Part shown: positions 8,592 through 18,008 of the stretch, piece after piece | Layout: each line of letters starts with the position of its first letter | Position numbering within the stretch: position 1 is the stretch's first letter | Assembly (NCBI GenBank): GCA_965229305.1 | Contig: CBDDIZ010000034.1 | Span: forward strand, 62,001 to 126,000 | Reading direction: 5' to 3' | Length of the DNA: 64,000 nucleotides | DNA from: JALHNI01 sp965229305 | GTDB taxonomy: Bacteria > Acidobacteriota > Terriglobia > Bryobacterales > Bryobacteraceae | Position numbers and translations under genes: made by a program | The notes under the pieces: generated by a model | The model's input: only the letters and a program-made list of their open reading frames with translations | The model's database searches: none | Told to the model about the DNA's origin: nothing

Positions 8592-11231
8592 CCTCTCGTA
8601 AAGCTCTTTCTGCAAGGCCGCGATGTGGTCCCAGCTATAACGCTGCTCCACGGTGCGGCGGGCGTGCGTTTCGAGGGCGGTGCGCGCCGGCGCGTCGGCC
8701 AGGAGGGCGTCGATTTCGGCGGCGAATGCGGTGGGGTCGCCGGCCAGGCGGAAGTCCGCTCCGGGGACGAGGTCGGTGAGTCCGTTCACGCCGGCCGAGG
8801 TGCTGACGATCGCTTTGCCCATGGCCATCGCCTCGAGGATCTTGATGTTGGTGCCGGCCGAGGCGAGCAGCGGCGCGATCACCACGGCGGCGTCGCGATA
8901 GGCGGGCCGGACGTCCGAGACGAATCCTTCGACCTCTACGCCTTCCAGCTCGAGCCGAACGTCGACTTGCGCGCGGTAGAAGTCGCGATAGTAGTCATGC
9001 CGGGCGCCGGCGATGATGTGCAGCGTGGCGGGCGTGCGCAGACGCGGCCAGATCTCGCGCAGGAACCAGTCGATGGCGAGCAGATTGGGCAGATGGTTAA
9101 AGCTGCCGATGAACAGCAGGCGGGCCGGTTGGGGCGGCTGAGGGCTGGGCTGGTAGCGATCGAGGTCGACGCCGTTGGCCAGGACGACGGCTCGGTCACC
9201 GGCCGTGTGGCGATCCTTTTCGGACATCACGACGACGGCGTCGGCCTGGCGCCAGGAGGCTTGCTCGAAGCGCGTCCAACGGGCGAGCTGGTCGCGAAGG
9301 TCTTCGCTGGGCTGACGGTCAAGGAGTTGCTGGTAGAGGTCGATCGTGATGTCGTGCTCGATGAGCAGCGTGCGCGCCTGGGCGACAGTGTCGAGATAGA
9401 CGGCCATCTGTGTGAACTCGAGCTGGGCGAGCTGCGGGCGAAACTCGGTCATCAGCCGTTCGAGCACGGCACGGAAGACGGGCGAGTCGAACTCATCGAC
9501 GACGTCGGGCCGGCCGCTATCGAGGCGGTAATGCGAGCCCCGACGGCGCACCATCACCACGCGATGGCAAATGGCGAGCAACTCCGGCGCGGGCGCGGAG
9601 AGTTCATCGCCGAAGATCACCAGCACTTGGCAAATGCCTTGCGCGGCGGCGCGCCGCATCAGGTTGTACATGCGCACGGCGCCGCCGTGGGCTAGTGGAT
9701 AGGGCGGATAGCAGGTGGCGATCAGCACGCGCAGACCTTGGGCTGGTTGCTGCCCAGGGAAGCAGGCGACGTCGCCCGAGCCGAGCGCGAGCACTGTCTC
9801 ATCCGGCAGCACCGCGTGGGGGGCGCGCGCGGGCAGAGTGGGCGCCTGGGCGAGGACGGCGATCGGCACCGGATCCGGCTCGTGGCCGGAAGCCAGCAGA
9901 TTCAGCCGCGTGATGGCGCGCCGCCACAAGCGTGCAAATGTCGGCCGCTGATGGATGGCACGCGCGAGGAAGCGCAGGTAGTTCAGCTCCACCATCGTGC
10001 GCAACTTGGCTTCGTCGAAATAGCGCGAGGTGGTGGAGCGATGATGATGCACGACGCGCGCCTCGCCCGCGTAAACGGTGGGCCAGCCGGCGAGCCAGGC
10101 GCGATAGCCGAGATCGAGGTCTTCGACGTAGGCGGGGACATAGGCTTCGTCCAAGCCGCCGAGCGCCCGAAGGCGGACGGTGTCGTAGAGCGAACAGCCG
10201 CCAGAGCCATACAGCACCCAGGTGAGGTCTTCGCCAGGTAGCGGCTCGAGGCAGGTGAGCGGGAAGTCCTGTAGGCCGGTGGTGAGCGGCATGGCGGCTT
10301 TGCCGGTTTCCTGACGCCGCTGACCGGCGGGGAAGAAGATTTGCGCCGTCGCGCAGAACAGGCCCGGCACTTGGTCGAACGCCCGGCGCAGCGCGGTGAA
10401 GAAGCCGGGCTCGATCACCATGTCGTTGTTCAGCAGGCAGACGTGCGAGAAGCGCGCGGCAGCGATGCCGCGATTGACGGCGGCGGCAAACGACAGAGGC
10501 TCTGTGCTGCGCAGCACCTCCACCTCGGCGGGCGGCGCCCAGTCTTCGTCCGAGCCGTTATCGACGACCACCACCTGCGGCACCCTCTGGGCGGCGATCA
10601 GCGGCAGCAGCCGGTTCAGCAATGCGGCGCCGTTGCGCGACGGAATGACGACCGTGATGCCTTCCGGCAGCGCGGGTCCCAACACGGGCGCGGGCGTGGG
10701 CTGTTTCGCCGCGGCCACGCGGTCCACGGCTCGCTGCGCCCGCCAGGCCGCCCACGGGCGCCGCAGATGCGAAGGATGCGCCAAGCGCCACAGCCATGTG
10801 TAGACGTCGCCGCCGGGGTTCAGTTGGAAGCGCAGAATCTCGCGGGTGCGCCAGGCCGCAAAGCGCGCCACCGTCGGCAAGGAGCGCGGCCGGAGCATGA
10901 AGTGGTTCAGGTCCGGCGTGAATAGAATCCACGTGCGCCAGGAGGTGCCGGTGAAGGCGAGCCGGCGGAGCGGCCAGTAGGGCACGTCCGGGTCGAGGTA
11001 GATGCCGGCGAAGGCGACGTCAAGCCCTGTCAATTGACGGCGGAGGCGTTGGGCGTTGTCTGCCGCCGAACGCAGCGGATGATACGGGATCCATTGGCCG
11101 GTAGGCGGCGGGAACTCGGAGACGACGTATAAGGGCAGGTCACCGCCGACGTGGCGCATCGCGTCGACAAGGGCCGGAAGGCGGGCTTGCGAGCAGGTGG
11201 CGAAGACGAGTTTGACTCTAGATGAGCTCAC
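8571..11231 (-). CDS. Two-domain glycosyltransferase (GT2 plus GT4)
   Basis: About 886 residues from GTG 11231. Residues 1 to about 195 have no family I recognise. Residues about 200-450 form a GT-A, family 2 domain (GITVVIPSRNGAALLNRLL, VVVDNGSD, LLNNDMVIEPGFF, then YVEDLDLGYRAWLAG). The C-terminal about 400 residues form a GT-B, family 4 domain (LIATCYPPYPLAHGG, LLFIGSFNHLPNLLAIDWFL, then GTNIKILEAMAMGKAIVST). A bifunctional enzyme of this type probably adds successive sugars to a surface polysaccharide or glycolipid. It overlaps the upstream toroid gene by 14 bp and lacks a good ribosome binding site, so it is probably translationally coupled. Confidence 0.85.
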   Translation of the reverse strand: MSSSRVKLVFATCSQARLPALVDAMRHVGGDLPLYVVSEFPPPTGQWIPYHPLRSAADNAQRLRRQLTGLDVAFAGIYLDPDVPYWPLRRLAFTGTSWRTWILFTPDLNHFMLRPRSLPTVARFAAWRTREILRFQLNPGGDVYTWLWRLAHPSHLRRPWAAWRAQRAVDRVAAAKQPTPAPVLGPALPEGITVVIPSRNGAALLNRLLPLIAAQRVPQVVVVDNGSDEDWAPPAEVEVLRSTEPLSFAAAVNRGIAAARFSHVCLLNNDMVIEPGFFTALRRAFDQVPGLFCATAQIFFPAGQRRQETGKAAMPLTTGLQDFPLTCLEPLPGEDLTWVLYGSGGCSLYDTVRLRALGGLDEAYVPAYVEDLDLGYRAWLAGWPTVYAGEARVVHHHRSTTSRYFDEAKLRTMVELNYLRFLARAIHQRPTFARLWRRAITRLNLLASGHEPDPVPIAVLAQAPTLPARAPHAVLPDETVLALGSGDVACFPGQQPAQGLRVLIATCYPPYPLAHGGAVRMYNLMRRAAAQGICQVLVIFGDELSAPAPELLAICHRVVMVRRRGSHYRLDSGRPDVVDEFDSPVFRAVLERLMTEFRPQLAQLEFTQMAVYLDTVAQARTLLIEHDITIDLYQQLLDRQPSEDLRDQLARWTRFEQASWRQADAVVVMSEKDRHTAGDRAVVLANGVDLDRYQPSPQPPQPARLLFIGSFNHLPNLLAIDWFLREIWPRLRTPATLHIIAGARHDYYRDFYRAQVDVRLELEGVEVEGFVSDVRPAYRDAAVVIAPLLASAGTNIKILEAMAMGKAIVSTSAGVNGLTDLVPGADFRLAGDPTAFAAEIDALLADAPARTALETHARRTVEQRYSWDHIAALQKELYERLASLHG

Positions 11232-12315
11232 GCCAGTGGGCCTGGAACTTGCCGGCTTGACGGTCGTGCCAGTGGGCGACGGCTTGCATGCAGAAGGCGG
11301 TAGAGACGGGGTTGGCGAACGGCAGCACTTGGCCTTGCCGCGTGCCGAAGGCGTAGCCGCCGTGGCGGCGCGGGTCTCCGGACTGGTCCTGCAGGCTGAC
11401 GATGACGGTGTACTCTTCGGCCGCCTGGGTTTCGTCGAGCGGCAGGATGCCGGCGGCGTCGGCATAAATCCGCGCGCGCAGAAGTTGGGCGTAGGCGTCC
11501 GAACGGGTGAAGGCCGGTCCGATCTCGCGGAGCAACGCGGCGTAGACGGGCACCGCCTGGCGGAAGGCTTCAGCGGCGCCGGGTTGGTGGAGCACGGGCA
11601 GCAGGCCTTCGAGGAAGTAACCGAGCGGATGCAGCCGGTCCATCAGACGCTCGCGCTGGGGCTCGAGGTCGATCAGTTCACGCCAGACGGCGAGCGAGAA
11701 GTCGAGCTGGCGTTGGTAGGGCGCGGCAAATTCGGGGAAGCGCGGGGCGAGTTCGAGCCAGGCGAGAGCCGCTTTCAGATGGAACGCCCCCGGCCGGCGC
11801 GACCACCAGGGTTCGTCGGGCAGCGGCGTCTTGGCGGGCAGCGTGAGGATGCAGTGCGAGCCTTGCGGCGCGGCGAAGTCCTGGTACATGGACTGGCCGC
11901 AACGCCGTGCGACTTCCAGCGCCTGCGTGTCGCCGGTGACGTCCGCCAGACGCAGCAGTGCCCGCGCGATAATCCCTAAATCGAAGAAGTAGGCGAAACC
12001 ATTTCCCGGCGGATCGGTTTCAAAAGGCATGGTGCCGAGCACGGCATTCCAGGCGTTCCGCAGATAGCGTCCGGCGGCGATGGCCTGGTTGAGGTATTCT
12101 GAACGGCCAGTACGCTGGTACAGTTCTAGTAGGGCGGAAACGGAGTAGCCGGTAATTTCCGTCGAGAGGGGCAGATTGCGTTGTTCGTCAACGCGGTAGT
12201 AGCGGGCCACGCCGCCCGAAGGCTCCTGGATTCCGGAATGGAGAAACCATTCACCTGCTTGCTCGAGCCGTGGGAGCAAGGTAGCGTCGGAGAGCGGCGA
12301 CGAAGTCGGTGGCAA
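11218..12315 (-). CDS. Alpha/alpha-toroid protein, possible glycan epimerase or hydrolase
   Basis: A 365-residue soluble protein rich in paired helices (ITGYSVSALLELYQRTG, LGIIARALLRLADVTGD, HLKAALAWLELAPRF). This is the pattern of six-hairpin glycosidase-like folds, including D-glucuronyl C5-epimerases and unsaturated glucuronyl hydrolases. No signal peptide is seen. The TTG start at 12315 has only a weak TTAGG upstream. It directly precedes and overlaps the GT2-GT4 gene, so a role in the same glycan pathway is likely. The reaction is unknown. Confidence 0.6.
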   Translation of the reverse strand: MPPTSSPLSDATLLPRLEQAGEWFLHSGIQEPSGGVARYYRVDEQRNLPLSTEITGYSVSALLELYQRTGRSEYLNQAIAAGRYLRNAWNAVLGTMPFETDPPGNGFAYFFDLGIIARALLRLADVTGDTQALEVARRCGQSMYQDFAAPQGSHCILTLPAKTPLPDEPWWSRRPGAFHLKAALAWLELAPRFPEFAAPYQRQLDFSLAVWRELIDLEPQRERLMDRLHPLGYFLEGLLPVLHQPGAAEAFRQAVPVYAALLREIGPAFTRSDAYAQLLRARIYADAAGILPLDETQAAEEYTVIVSLQDQSGDPRRHGGYAFGTRQGQVLPFANPVSTAFCMQAVAHWHDRQAGKFQAHWRELI

Positions 12316-12332
12316 CCTAAGAGGATAGCAGA

Positions 12333-12962
12333 GTGATGGGAATGCGGATCTTATGCAGTCTCGTGTTGACCTTGGCCGCGAGTGGCGCCGAGGACCCGAC
12401 GCTCGGCATCGTCCGCGGGTCGTTCATCAGCTACGCGGGGACGATGGCCGCGGGGGTGGTGACGGTGAAGCTGCTGAAGGCGGACCAGGGCAACTACTCC
12501 TGCAAGTCCGATGGGCGCACCTACATTGAGCGCGACCGTCAGCGCATCTACTGGCGCGACGTCACCGAAGGCGACTCGCTTGAACTGGTGACCGATCGTA
12601 CGCACCGGCTGGCGCAATGCTATGTCCGGATGGTCCACGTGATTGGTCCACAGCCGGCGAAGTTTCCCACCGGCCGAGCCGATCGCGCGACGGAGAGCTT
12701 TGCGCCCCGTGGCACGCTTTTCTATTCGGGCGTGGTGTCGAAGGTGGAGCCGGATCGACTGTGGATTCGCACGCGCACTGAAGGCTTGAAGGACATGCGC
12801 TTGCGGCCCGATACGCGCTATCTCGCCAATGGCGACGCCGTGTTGCGCGACCGGGTGGTGCCCGGCATGCGCGTCTATCTGCGGGCGGGTATCGGCTGGG
12901 ACGACGACATCGAGATCTACCAGGTCACCTGGGGCGAGATCATGACCGCCCCCAAACCCTAG
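12333..12962 (+). CDS. Uncharacterised secreted protein
   Basis: About 209 residues with a short signal peptide (MRILCSLVLTLAASGAE) and a beta-rich body. I see no catalytic motif. GTG 12333 has GAGGA 7 nt upstream; ATG 12336 and 12342 are in-frame alternatives. Phrases such as FYSGVVSKVEPDRLWIRT suggest OB-like beta repeats as in other small secreted proteins of this window, but this is weak. Confidence 0.6.
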   Translation: MMGMRILCSLVLTLAASGAEDPTLGIVRGSFISYAGTMAAGVVTVKLLKADQGNYSCKSDGRTYIERDRQRIYWRDVTEGDSLELVTDRTHRLAQCYVRMVHVIGPQPAKFPTGRADRATESFAPRGTLFYSGVVSKVEPDRLWIRTRTEGLKDMRLRPDTRYLANGDAVLRDRVVPGMRVYLRAGIGWDDDIEIYQVTWGEIMTAPKP

Positions 12963-13131
12963 GCGAGTTGAGGCAGGGCGGGAAGTAACACCTGGCGTCA
13001 CTGCCCGCCCCGGACGCCGGGCCTCTGGCTGGGAGGGACAGCCAGGAAGTGTGGTTCGGCGTGAACGGACCTTCTGTCGCTCGCATATATATGCCCGCCG
13101 GAGTTCGGCGTCAAGCGGGTAGGGGAAAACG
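12963..13131. other. Intergenic region with strong hairpins between convergent genes
   Basis: A gene-free 169 bp between two convergent stops. GGGCGGG at about 12978 can pair with CCCGCCC at about 13010, and CTGGCT pairs with AGCCAG around 13024-13045. GCATATATATGC is a perfect 12-bp palindrome at 13083-13094. The first hairpin may terminate the plus-strand gene although no T-run follows. I saw no tRNA or known riboswitch. Confidence 0.3.
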
Positions 13132-14682
13132 CTACGGACGCAGCTCCATCACTTCCACGCGAAAGTGATTCGTCTGAATGACGTCGACGAAGGCGTAGCG
13201 GCGGTCAATGAACTGGCGGATGGAGTTCATCGCCATGGTGGCGCGATCCGAGTTCGGCCACGCGTGTAGCACCTGATCATCCGGAAAATACTGACGCAGG
13301 ATGAAGCGCGGCGGGCGGCGTTCGAGGTCGCTGAGCGCGGTGGCCTCGTCCTGGGCCGACATCATGCCGGGTTGGAGGAAGGCATAACGCACGGGGTTGC
13401 GTGTGTTGAGCGCATAGCCGAGCGAGGGCAGATACGGGAAGGCGAAAAGCGTGGCGCGCTCGGGAATGAGCTTCTCCAGCCGTTCGTAGGCTTCGAGCGT
13501 GGGCAGCGGGCCGCGCTGCAGGCCGGCGCGCGTGGGGAAGTAAGGATCTTCGGAGGCGACGCGCCAGGCCGAGTTGAAGTTGTAAGTGCCCCAGAGCGCG
13601 AGCGCGACCACCAACACCGGCTGGGCCAGCTTCGGCAACCGGAACGCGAGCAGGGCGAACAGGACGGCGAAGGGCGCCATGACGAACAGCATCTGGTTCA
13701 AGTCCCAACGAGGATACGAAGTCAGGAAGATGGCGGCGGCGCCCAGAGCCAGCAACTGCTTTTCGCGGGTCAACTGACCGCGCCAGGCCCAATAGGCGTT
13801 GATCGCGAGTATGATCGGCACGCCGAACGGCGCAATGCGATAACGCGCCGCGCCGACGGCGGCAAAGAAGCGCACGATGAGCTTCTCGGTAGGGTCGTCC
13901 CATTTGGCGCCGGGTCCGCCGACGCTGTAGCCATAAGGGACGGCGTTCGCGCGGCTGTAACGGCCGGCCACCCAGAAGAGGTTATTGATCATTGGCATTA
14001 GCGCGCCATTGAGGGCCAGCCAGACGATCGCCGGCAGGCTGATGAGGCAAACGCCGCCCACGAAGTGCAGCAGGTGCTGCCGCTCTCGCAGCAAGAGCCA
14101 GACGAAGTAGACGCCGACGCCCAGAATGAAGGAGGGCGTGGCCCAGGCCGAAAGCGCCGAGAGCACCCCGGCGAGGCCCCAGAGCCATTTGCGGCGCGCG
14201 TTCGCCGCGGCGTTCTCCGCCTCAGTCGCGGCCACGACGGCCGCCCACAGCGCGGCGGCGGAAAACCCCGCCGAGAGCCAACGGTGATTCACAATCACCA
14301 TGTAAGTGGAGACGGAGATGTAACTCAGATACAGGATGGCTGCGCCCAGGCCATACTCCACATGGGTAAATCGCGTGGTGATGGCGAAGACGGCTAACAC
14401 CATCAAGGCGAGCGATGCCGTCGCCGAAAGACGCAAGGGCGGCATGTTGCGCCCAAACATCTTCTGAAGGCCGGCTTCGGTCCAATAGACCAGCGGCCCG
14501 GTGAAGGCGAAGTAGTCGCGATAGGGCACCTGGCCTTCGAGTAACTTCTCGCCGCCCTCGAGATAAATGCCTTCGTCGAGCGACGGATGGAAACAATCGC
14601 CCACCAGCGTGTTGAGGTAGTACAACGACCCGAGGAAGACGGCCACGCACAACAGCAGGTTCGTCAGCAGAGAACGGTTCAC
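13132..14682 (-). CDS. Integral membrane glycosyltransferase, GT39/ArnT-like
   Basis: A 516-residue protein with about ten membrane segments. The first periplasmic loop carries the acidic family signature in DEGIYLEGGEKLLEGQVPYR followed by DYFAFTGPLVYW. This pattern (D-E-x-x-Y, then P-Y-x-D-Y and G-P) is common to polyprenyl-phosphate-dependent mannosyl- and arabinosyltransferases. It likely transfers a sugar from a lipid carrier outside the membrane. It is the last gene of the hem operon-like run, overlapping the acetyltransferase gene by 4 bp. Confidence 0.75.
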   Translation of the reverse strand: MNRSLLTNLLLCVAVFLGSLYYLNTLVGDCFHPSLDEGIYLEGGEKLLEGQVPYRDYFAFTGPLVYWTEAGLQKMFGRNMPPLRLSATASLALMVLAVFAITTRFTHVEYGLGAAILYLSYISVSTYMVIVNHRWLSAGFSAAALWAAVVAATEAENAAANARRKWLWGLAGVLSALSAWATPSFILGVGVYFVWLLLRERQHLLHFVGGVCLISLPAIVWLALNGALMPMINNLFWVAGRYSRANAVPYGYSVGGPGAKWDDPTEKLIVRFFAAVGAARYRIAPFGVPIILAINAYWAWRGQLTREKQLLALGAAAIFLTSYPRWDLNQMLFVMAPFAVLFALLAFRLPKLAQPVLVVALALWGTYNFNSAWRVASEDPYFPTRAGLQRGPLPTLEAYERLEKLIPERATLFAFPYLPSLGYALNTRNPVRYAFLQPGMMSAQDEATALSDLERRPPRFILRQYFPDDQVLHAWPNSDRATMAMNSIRQFIDRRYAFVDVIQTNHFRVEVMELRP

Positions 14683-15128
14683 AGAGGACTCTCGAGCATC
14701 AGGTAGCCGGTGTTGGTGAAGCCCAGATCGCGATAGGTGGCTTGGGCGGCACTGTTATGGCTTTCGACATACAGACGCAGACCGCGGACATTCTTCGCCG
14801 CGCGAGCCCGCCGCCGGACTTCGTCGTGCAACGCGCGAAACACGCCTTGGCGGCGGTGTTGCTCATGCACGTAAACCGACTGAATCCACCAGAAAACGCC
14901 GTCGCGCCAATCCGTCCACTCGTAAGTGATCATCAGGCAGCCGGCGACTTCGCCTTCGCGCTCGGCCAGCAGGTAAAAGCCATAAGCCGGCTGTTTGATC
15001 AGGCTTTGGACACCGGCGGTCACCGTGCCCAGGTCCAAATCTTTTTGCTCGGTTTCCTGCGCCATCAGGCGGTTGAACTGGGCCAGCACGGGCACGTCGG
15101 CCGCGCCCGCCAGGCGGACATTGATCAT
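14679..15128 (-). CDS. GNAT-family N-acetyltransferase
   Basis: 149 residues with a complete GNAT fold: N-terminal VRLAGAADVPVLAQFNRL, central IQSVYVHEQHRRQGVFRALH containing the acetyl-CoA loop (R-R-Q-G-V-F), and C-terminal LYVESHNSAAQATYRDLGF. The substrate is unknown. It overlaps hemD by 4 bp on one side and the membrane glycosyltransferase gene by 4 bp on the other, so it is co-expressed with haem synthesis, though a functional link is not evident. Confidence 0.85.
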   Translation of the reverse strand: MINVRLAGAADVPVLAQFNRLMAQETEQKDLDLGTVTAGVQSLIKQPAYGFYLLAEREGEVAGCLMITYEWTDWRDGVFWWIQSVYVHEQHRRQGVFRALHDEVRRRARAAKNVRGLRLYVESHNSAAQATYRDLGFTNTGYLMLESPL

Positions 15129-15859
15129 TGGGCGTTATTCTCCCATAGGGCCATCGCCTGGGCCAAGGCTTCCTGCGTGGAAGGCCGGGCTTCCACGGTG
15201 ACTGGCAACTGGTGGCGTCGCAAGGCGGCCGAGGTTTCCGGACCAATCGAGGCGAGGCGAGCGTCGGCGAACCGCGCGCGGTCCACCAGCGCGAGGAGGT
15301 TCTTCACGGTGGAGGCGGAGGTGAAGGTGATCCAGTCCGGGCGGTCCGGAAACGGCCCGACTTCGGCGGGCAGCGTGTTGCGATAAACGTCCACCAGGTC
15401 GACCTGCGCGCCCTGCGTGCGCAGAGCGTCCGGCAGCACGTCGCGGGCGCTGGCGGCGCGCGGAATCAGCACGCGGGCACCGGCGAGGGGCAGGGCAGAG
15501 AACTCTGCCACCAAGCCTTCGGCGATGTGGTTGGTGGGTTGCAGATGAACGCTCAGACCGCGGCGAGCGACGGCTTGCGCGGTGGCCGGTCCAATGACGG
15601 CGAGGCGTGCGGCGGGCGTAACGTGGGCGGCCCGATCGAAGAAGGCGTCGACGGCGTTGGCGGAGGTGAAGACCAGCCAGTCATACGTCGGCAGGGCTGT
15701 GATGGCCTGGTCGACCGGCGCCCAGTCCGCCGGCGGGGCGATCGCAATGACGGGGAAATGGACGACGCGCGCGCCGAGCGATTCGAGCAGTTGGATGAAG
15801 CCTTGGCTCTGATGGGCGGCGCGGGTGACGACGACCAAGCGGCCGTTAAGCCCCTTCAT
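15125..15859 (-). CDS. hemD: Uroporphyrinogen-III synthase
   Basis: 244 residues from ATG 15859 (MKGLNGRLVVVTRAAHQSQG). The fold is the duplicated HemD type with VFTSANAVDAFFDRA, AVIGPATAQAV, VLIPRAASARDVLPDAL, ITFTSASTVKNLL and a final SIGPETSAALR. It closes and inverts hydroxymethylbilane to uroporphyrinogen III. The start overlaps the hemC end by 14 bp; the longer upstream frame is the antisense/alternative frame of hemC. Confidence 0.9.
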   Translation of the reverse strand: MKGLNGRLVVVTRAAHQSQGFIQLLESLGARVVHFPVIAIAPPADWAPVDQAITALPTYDWLVFTSANAVDAFFDRAAHVTPAARLAVIGPATAQAVARRGLSVHLQPTNHIAEGLVAEFSALPLAGARVLIPRAASARDVLPDALRTQGAQVDLVDVYRNTLPAEVGPFPDRPDWITFTSASTVKNLLALVDRARFADARLASIGPETSAALRRHQLPVTVEARPSTQEALAQAMALWENNAQ

Positions 15860-16745
15860 CGTCCAGGATCTCCCGGGCGCCCATCTCGATGAGGGACTCA
15901 GCCAGCTTGGCGCCGAGCTCTTCGGCTTGCGAAGCCGGTCCATCGAGCTCCTGCCGAACGATGAGCGAGCCGTCGACGCTGGCGACGATGGCATGCAGTT
16001 GTAGCGTGGAGCCGTTGACGATGGCGTGCGCGCCGATCGGCACCTGGCAGCCGCCGCCCAGGGCGCGCAGCAGGCTGCGTTCGGCGGTGATGGCGATCCG
16101 TGTTTCGGGGTCTTCGAGGAAGTCGACGCCGTGGAAGTCGTCGGTCGTTTCGATGGCGAGCGCGCCCTGGCCCACGGCCGGGCACATCTCTTCGAGCGAC
16201 ATGTACTGCGAGATGCGCTTGGCCCAACCCAGGCGGCGCAGGCCGGCCGCGGCGAGCAGAATGGCATCGAACTGGCCTTCGTCGAGTTTGCGCAAGCGGG
16301 TGTCGACGTTGCCGCGAATGGACTCGACGATCAGGTCCGGACGCAGCGCCCGTAGTTGGGCTTGGCGGCGCAGCGCCGACGTACCCACGCGGGCACCCTC
16401 GGGCAATTCGTCCAGCGTGCGGCCCACCAGGGCGTCGCGCACGTCTTCGCGGGCCGGAATGGCGGCCAGCCGCAGCCCGGGAGGCAACACGGTGGGCATG
16501 TCCTTCAGCGAATGCACGGCCAGATGAATGCGCCCATCGAGCAGCGCTTCTTCGAGTTCCTTGGTGAACAGGCCCTTGGTGGAGGTCATGGGGCCGAGTT
16601 GCGACAGGGAGACGTTCGTGATGCGGTCGCCCGTGGTCTGAATGATCTCAATCCGGGACTCCACGCCGGCCGCGGCCAGACGTTGCTGAATGTGGTTCGC
16701 CTGCCATAAGGCCAGTTGCGAACCGCGCGAACCGATCACCAGCAT
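15846..16745 (-). CDS. hemC: Hydroxymethylbilane synthase (porphobilinogen deaminase)
   Basis: 299 residues. Motifs are IGSRGSQLALWQA, the catalytic region HSLKDMPT, RREDV-like AREDVRDA, GTSALRRQAQL, RGNVDTRLRKLD, and the dipyrromethane-cofactor cysteine in LGGGCQVPIGAHA. It polymerises four porphobilinogens. The ATG follows the hemA TAG directly and overlaps hemD at its 3' end, so hemA-C-D form a single translation unit. Confidence 0.95.
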   Translation of the reverse strand: MLVIGSRGSQLALWQANHIQQRLAAAGVESRIEIIQTTGDRITNVSLSQLGPMTSTKGLFTKELEEALLDGRIHLAVHSLKDMPTVLPPGLRLAAIPAREDVRDALVGRTLDELPEGARVGTSALRRQAQLRALRPDLIVESIRGNVDTRLRKLDEGQFDAILLAAAGLRRLGWAKRISQYMSLEEMCPAVGQGALAIETTDDFHGVDFLEDPETRIAITAERSLLRALGGGCQVPIGAHAIVNGSTLQLHAIVASVDGSLIVRQELDGPASQAEELGAKLAESLIEMGAREILDDEGA

Positions 16746-18008
16746 CTACGATTTCCCACCCAGTTTGAAGATTCGTTTGACTTGCTCGATGGCTTCGTCG
16801 TCCTCGGCCGCGGCGCCGCGGCGGAGTTCGGCAATCGCCCCGTGGGCAATCTTGTTCACCAGGCCGCGGGTGAGGGCTTCGAGCGCTTCTTCCTGCTGCG
16901 GGGTGAGTTCGCCGAGCTTGGGGCGTTGGCGCTCAATTTCGAGCGCGCGATACTCCTCGAGCTGGGTTTGGAGCGCGACGATCCACGGGGACGCGCCGCG
17001 GCTCTTCAGCCGCAGGTCGAGCTTCTCGACCTCTTCCTCCACGATGCGATTCGCATCCATGGCGGCGCTTTGACGCGCGACCAGATTACGGTCGACCACC
17101 TGCTGCAGGTCGTCGATGTCGTAGAGGAAGACGTTGTCGATCTGGTTCACCGAGGGATCGATGTTGCGCGGCACGGCGATGTCGATCAGGAACATCGGCT
17201 TCTGCCGGCGCGCGGCAATCACCTCGCGCATCAGGCGTTCAGTGATGACGTAGCTGCCGGCACCGGTGGAGGCGATGACGATGTCCATCGTGGGCAGTGA
17301 CTTCTCGAGCGTCTGCCAGTCGATCACCGAGCCCTGGAACTCATTGGCGAGTTCGAAGGCGCGGGCCGCGGTGCGGTTGGCGACGTAGATTTCCGAGGTC
17401 CCGGAGCGGCGTAGATGTTTGGCCGTCAAAGCCGACATCTTGCCCGCGCCCAGCAGTAGGACCTTCTTGCCCTTCAGGTCGCCGAAGATCTCGCGGGCCA
17501 GTTCCACGGCGGCATAGGAGACCGAGACGGCGCTTTCGCCGATGTCGGTTTCGTTGCGCACGCGCTTGGCGACGGAGAAGGCGCGCGTGAGGATCGGGTC
17601 GAGGAATGGTCCCACGACGTTCAGCTCTTTGGCGCGTTGGTAGGCGTCCTTTAACTGGCCGAGAATCTGGGGCTCGCCGACCACCAGCGAGTCGAGCGAA
17701 GAGGCAACGCGGAACAGATGGCGGACGGCGTCCGAGCCCTGGTGGGTGTAGATGTGCGGGGTGATGGCGCCGAAGCGGCCATCGATGCCGAACAGGCAGG
17801 AGGTGAGGTCGTTGGGATCGCGTGAGTCTTCTAGGGCGACGGCCACTTCGACGCGGTTGCAGGTGGAGAGGATCAGGCCTTCGTGGACGCCGGGCATCTC
17901 GCGCAGGGCCCGCAGTCGCTCGGGCAAGGCGGCATCGGGGACGGCGGCGCGTTCGCGCACCTCGACGGGAGCGGTTTTGTGATTGAGGCCGGTGATCGCG
18001 AATTTCAT
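16746..18008 (-). CDS. hemA: Glutamyl-tRNA reductase
   Basis: 420 residues, first committed enzyme of the C5 tetrapyrrole route. GLNHKTAPVEVRER is near the N-terminus, the catalytic Cys50 is in STCNRVE, and VVGEPQILGQLKDAY, VLLLGAGKM (NADPH site) and DIAVPRNIDP follow, with a C-terminal helical dimerisation domain. It overlaps the CcsA/HemX-like gene by 4 bp upstream. Confidence 0.95.
   Translation of the reverse strand: MKFAITGLNHKTAPVEVRERAAVPDAALPERLRALREMPGVHEGLILSTCNRVEVAVALEDSRDPNDLTSCLFGIDGRFGAITPHIYTHQGSDAVRHLFRVASSLDSLVVGEPQILGQLKDAYQRAKELNVVGPFLDPILTRAFSVAKRVRNETDIGESAVSVSYAAVELAREIFGDLKGKKVLLLGAGKMSALTAKHLRRSGTSEIYVANRTAARAFELANEFQGSVIDWQTLEKSLPTMDIVIASTGAGSYVITERLMREVIAARRQKPMFLIDIAVPRNIDPSVNQIDNVFLYDIDDLQQVVDRNLVARQSAAMDANRIVEEEVEKLDLRLKSRGASPWIVALQTQLEEYRALEIERQRPKLGELTPQQEEALEALTRGLVNKIAHGAIAELRRGAAAEDDEAIEQVKRIFKLGGKS

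Noticed and set aside
13083..13094. GCATATATATGC palindrome as a promoter
   Set aside because: It lies between two convergent genes and neither gene starts nearby, so a promoter role has no target.
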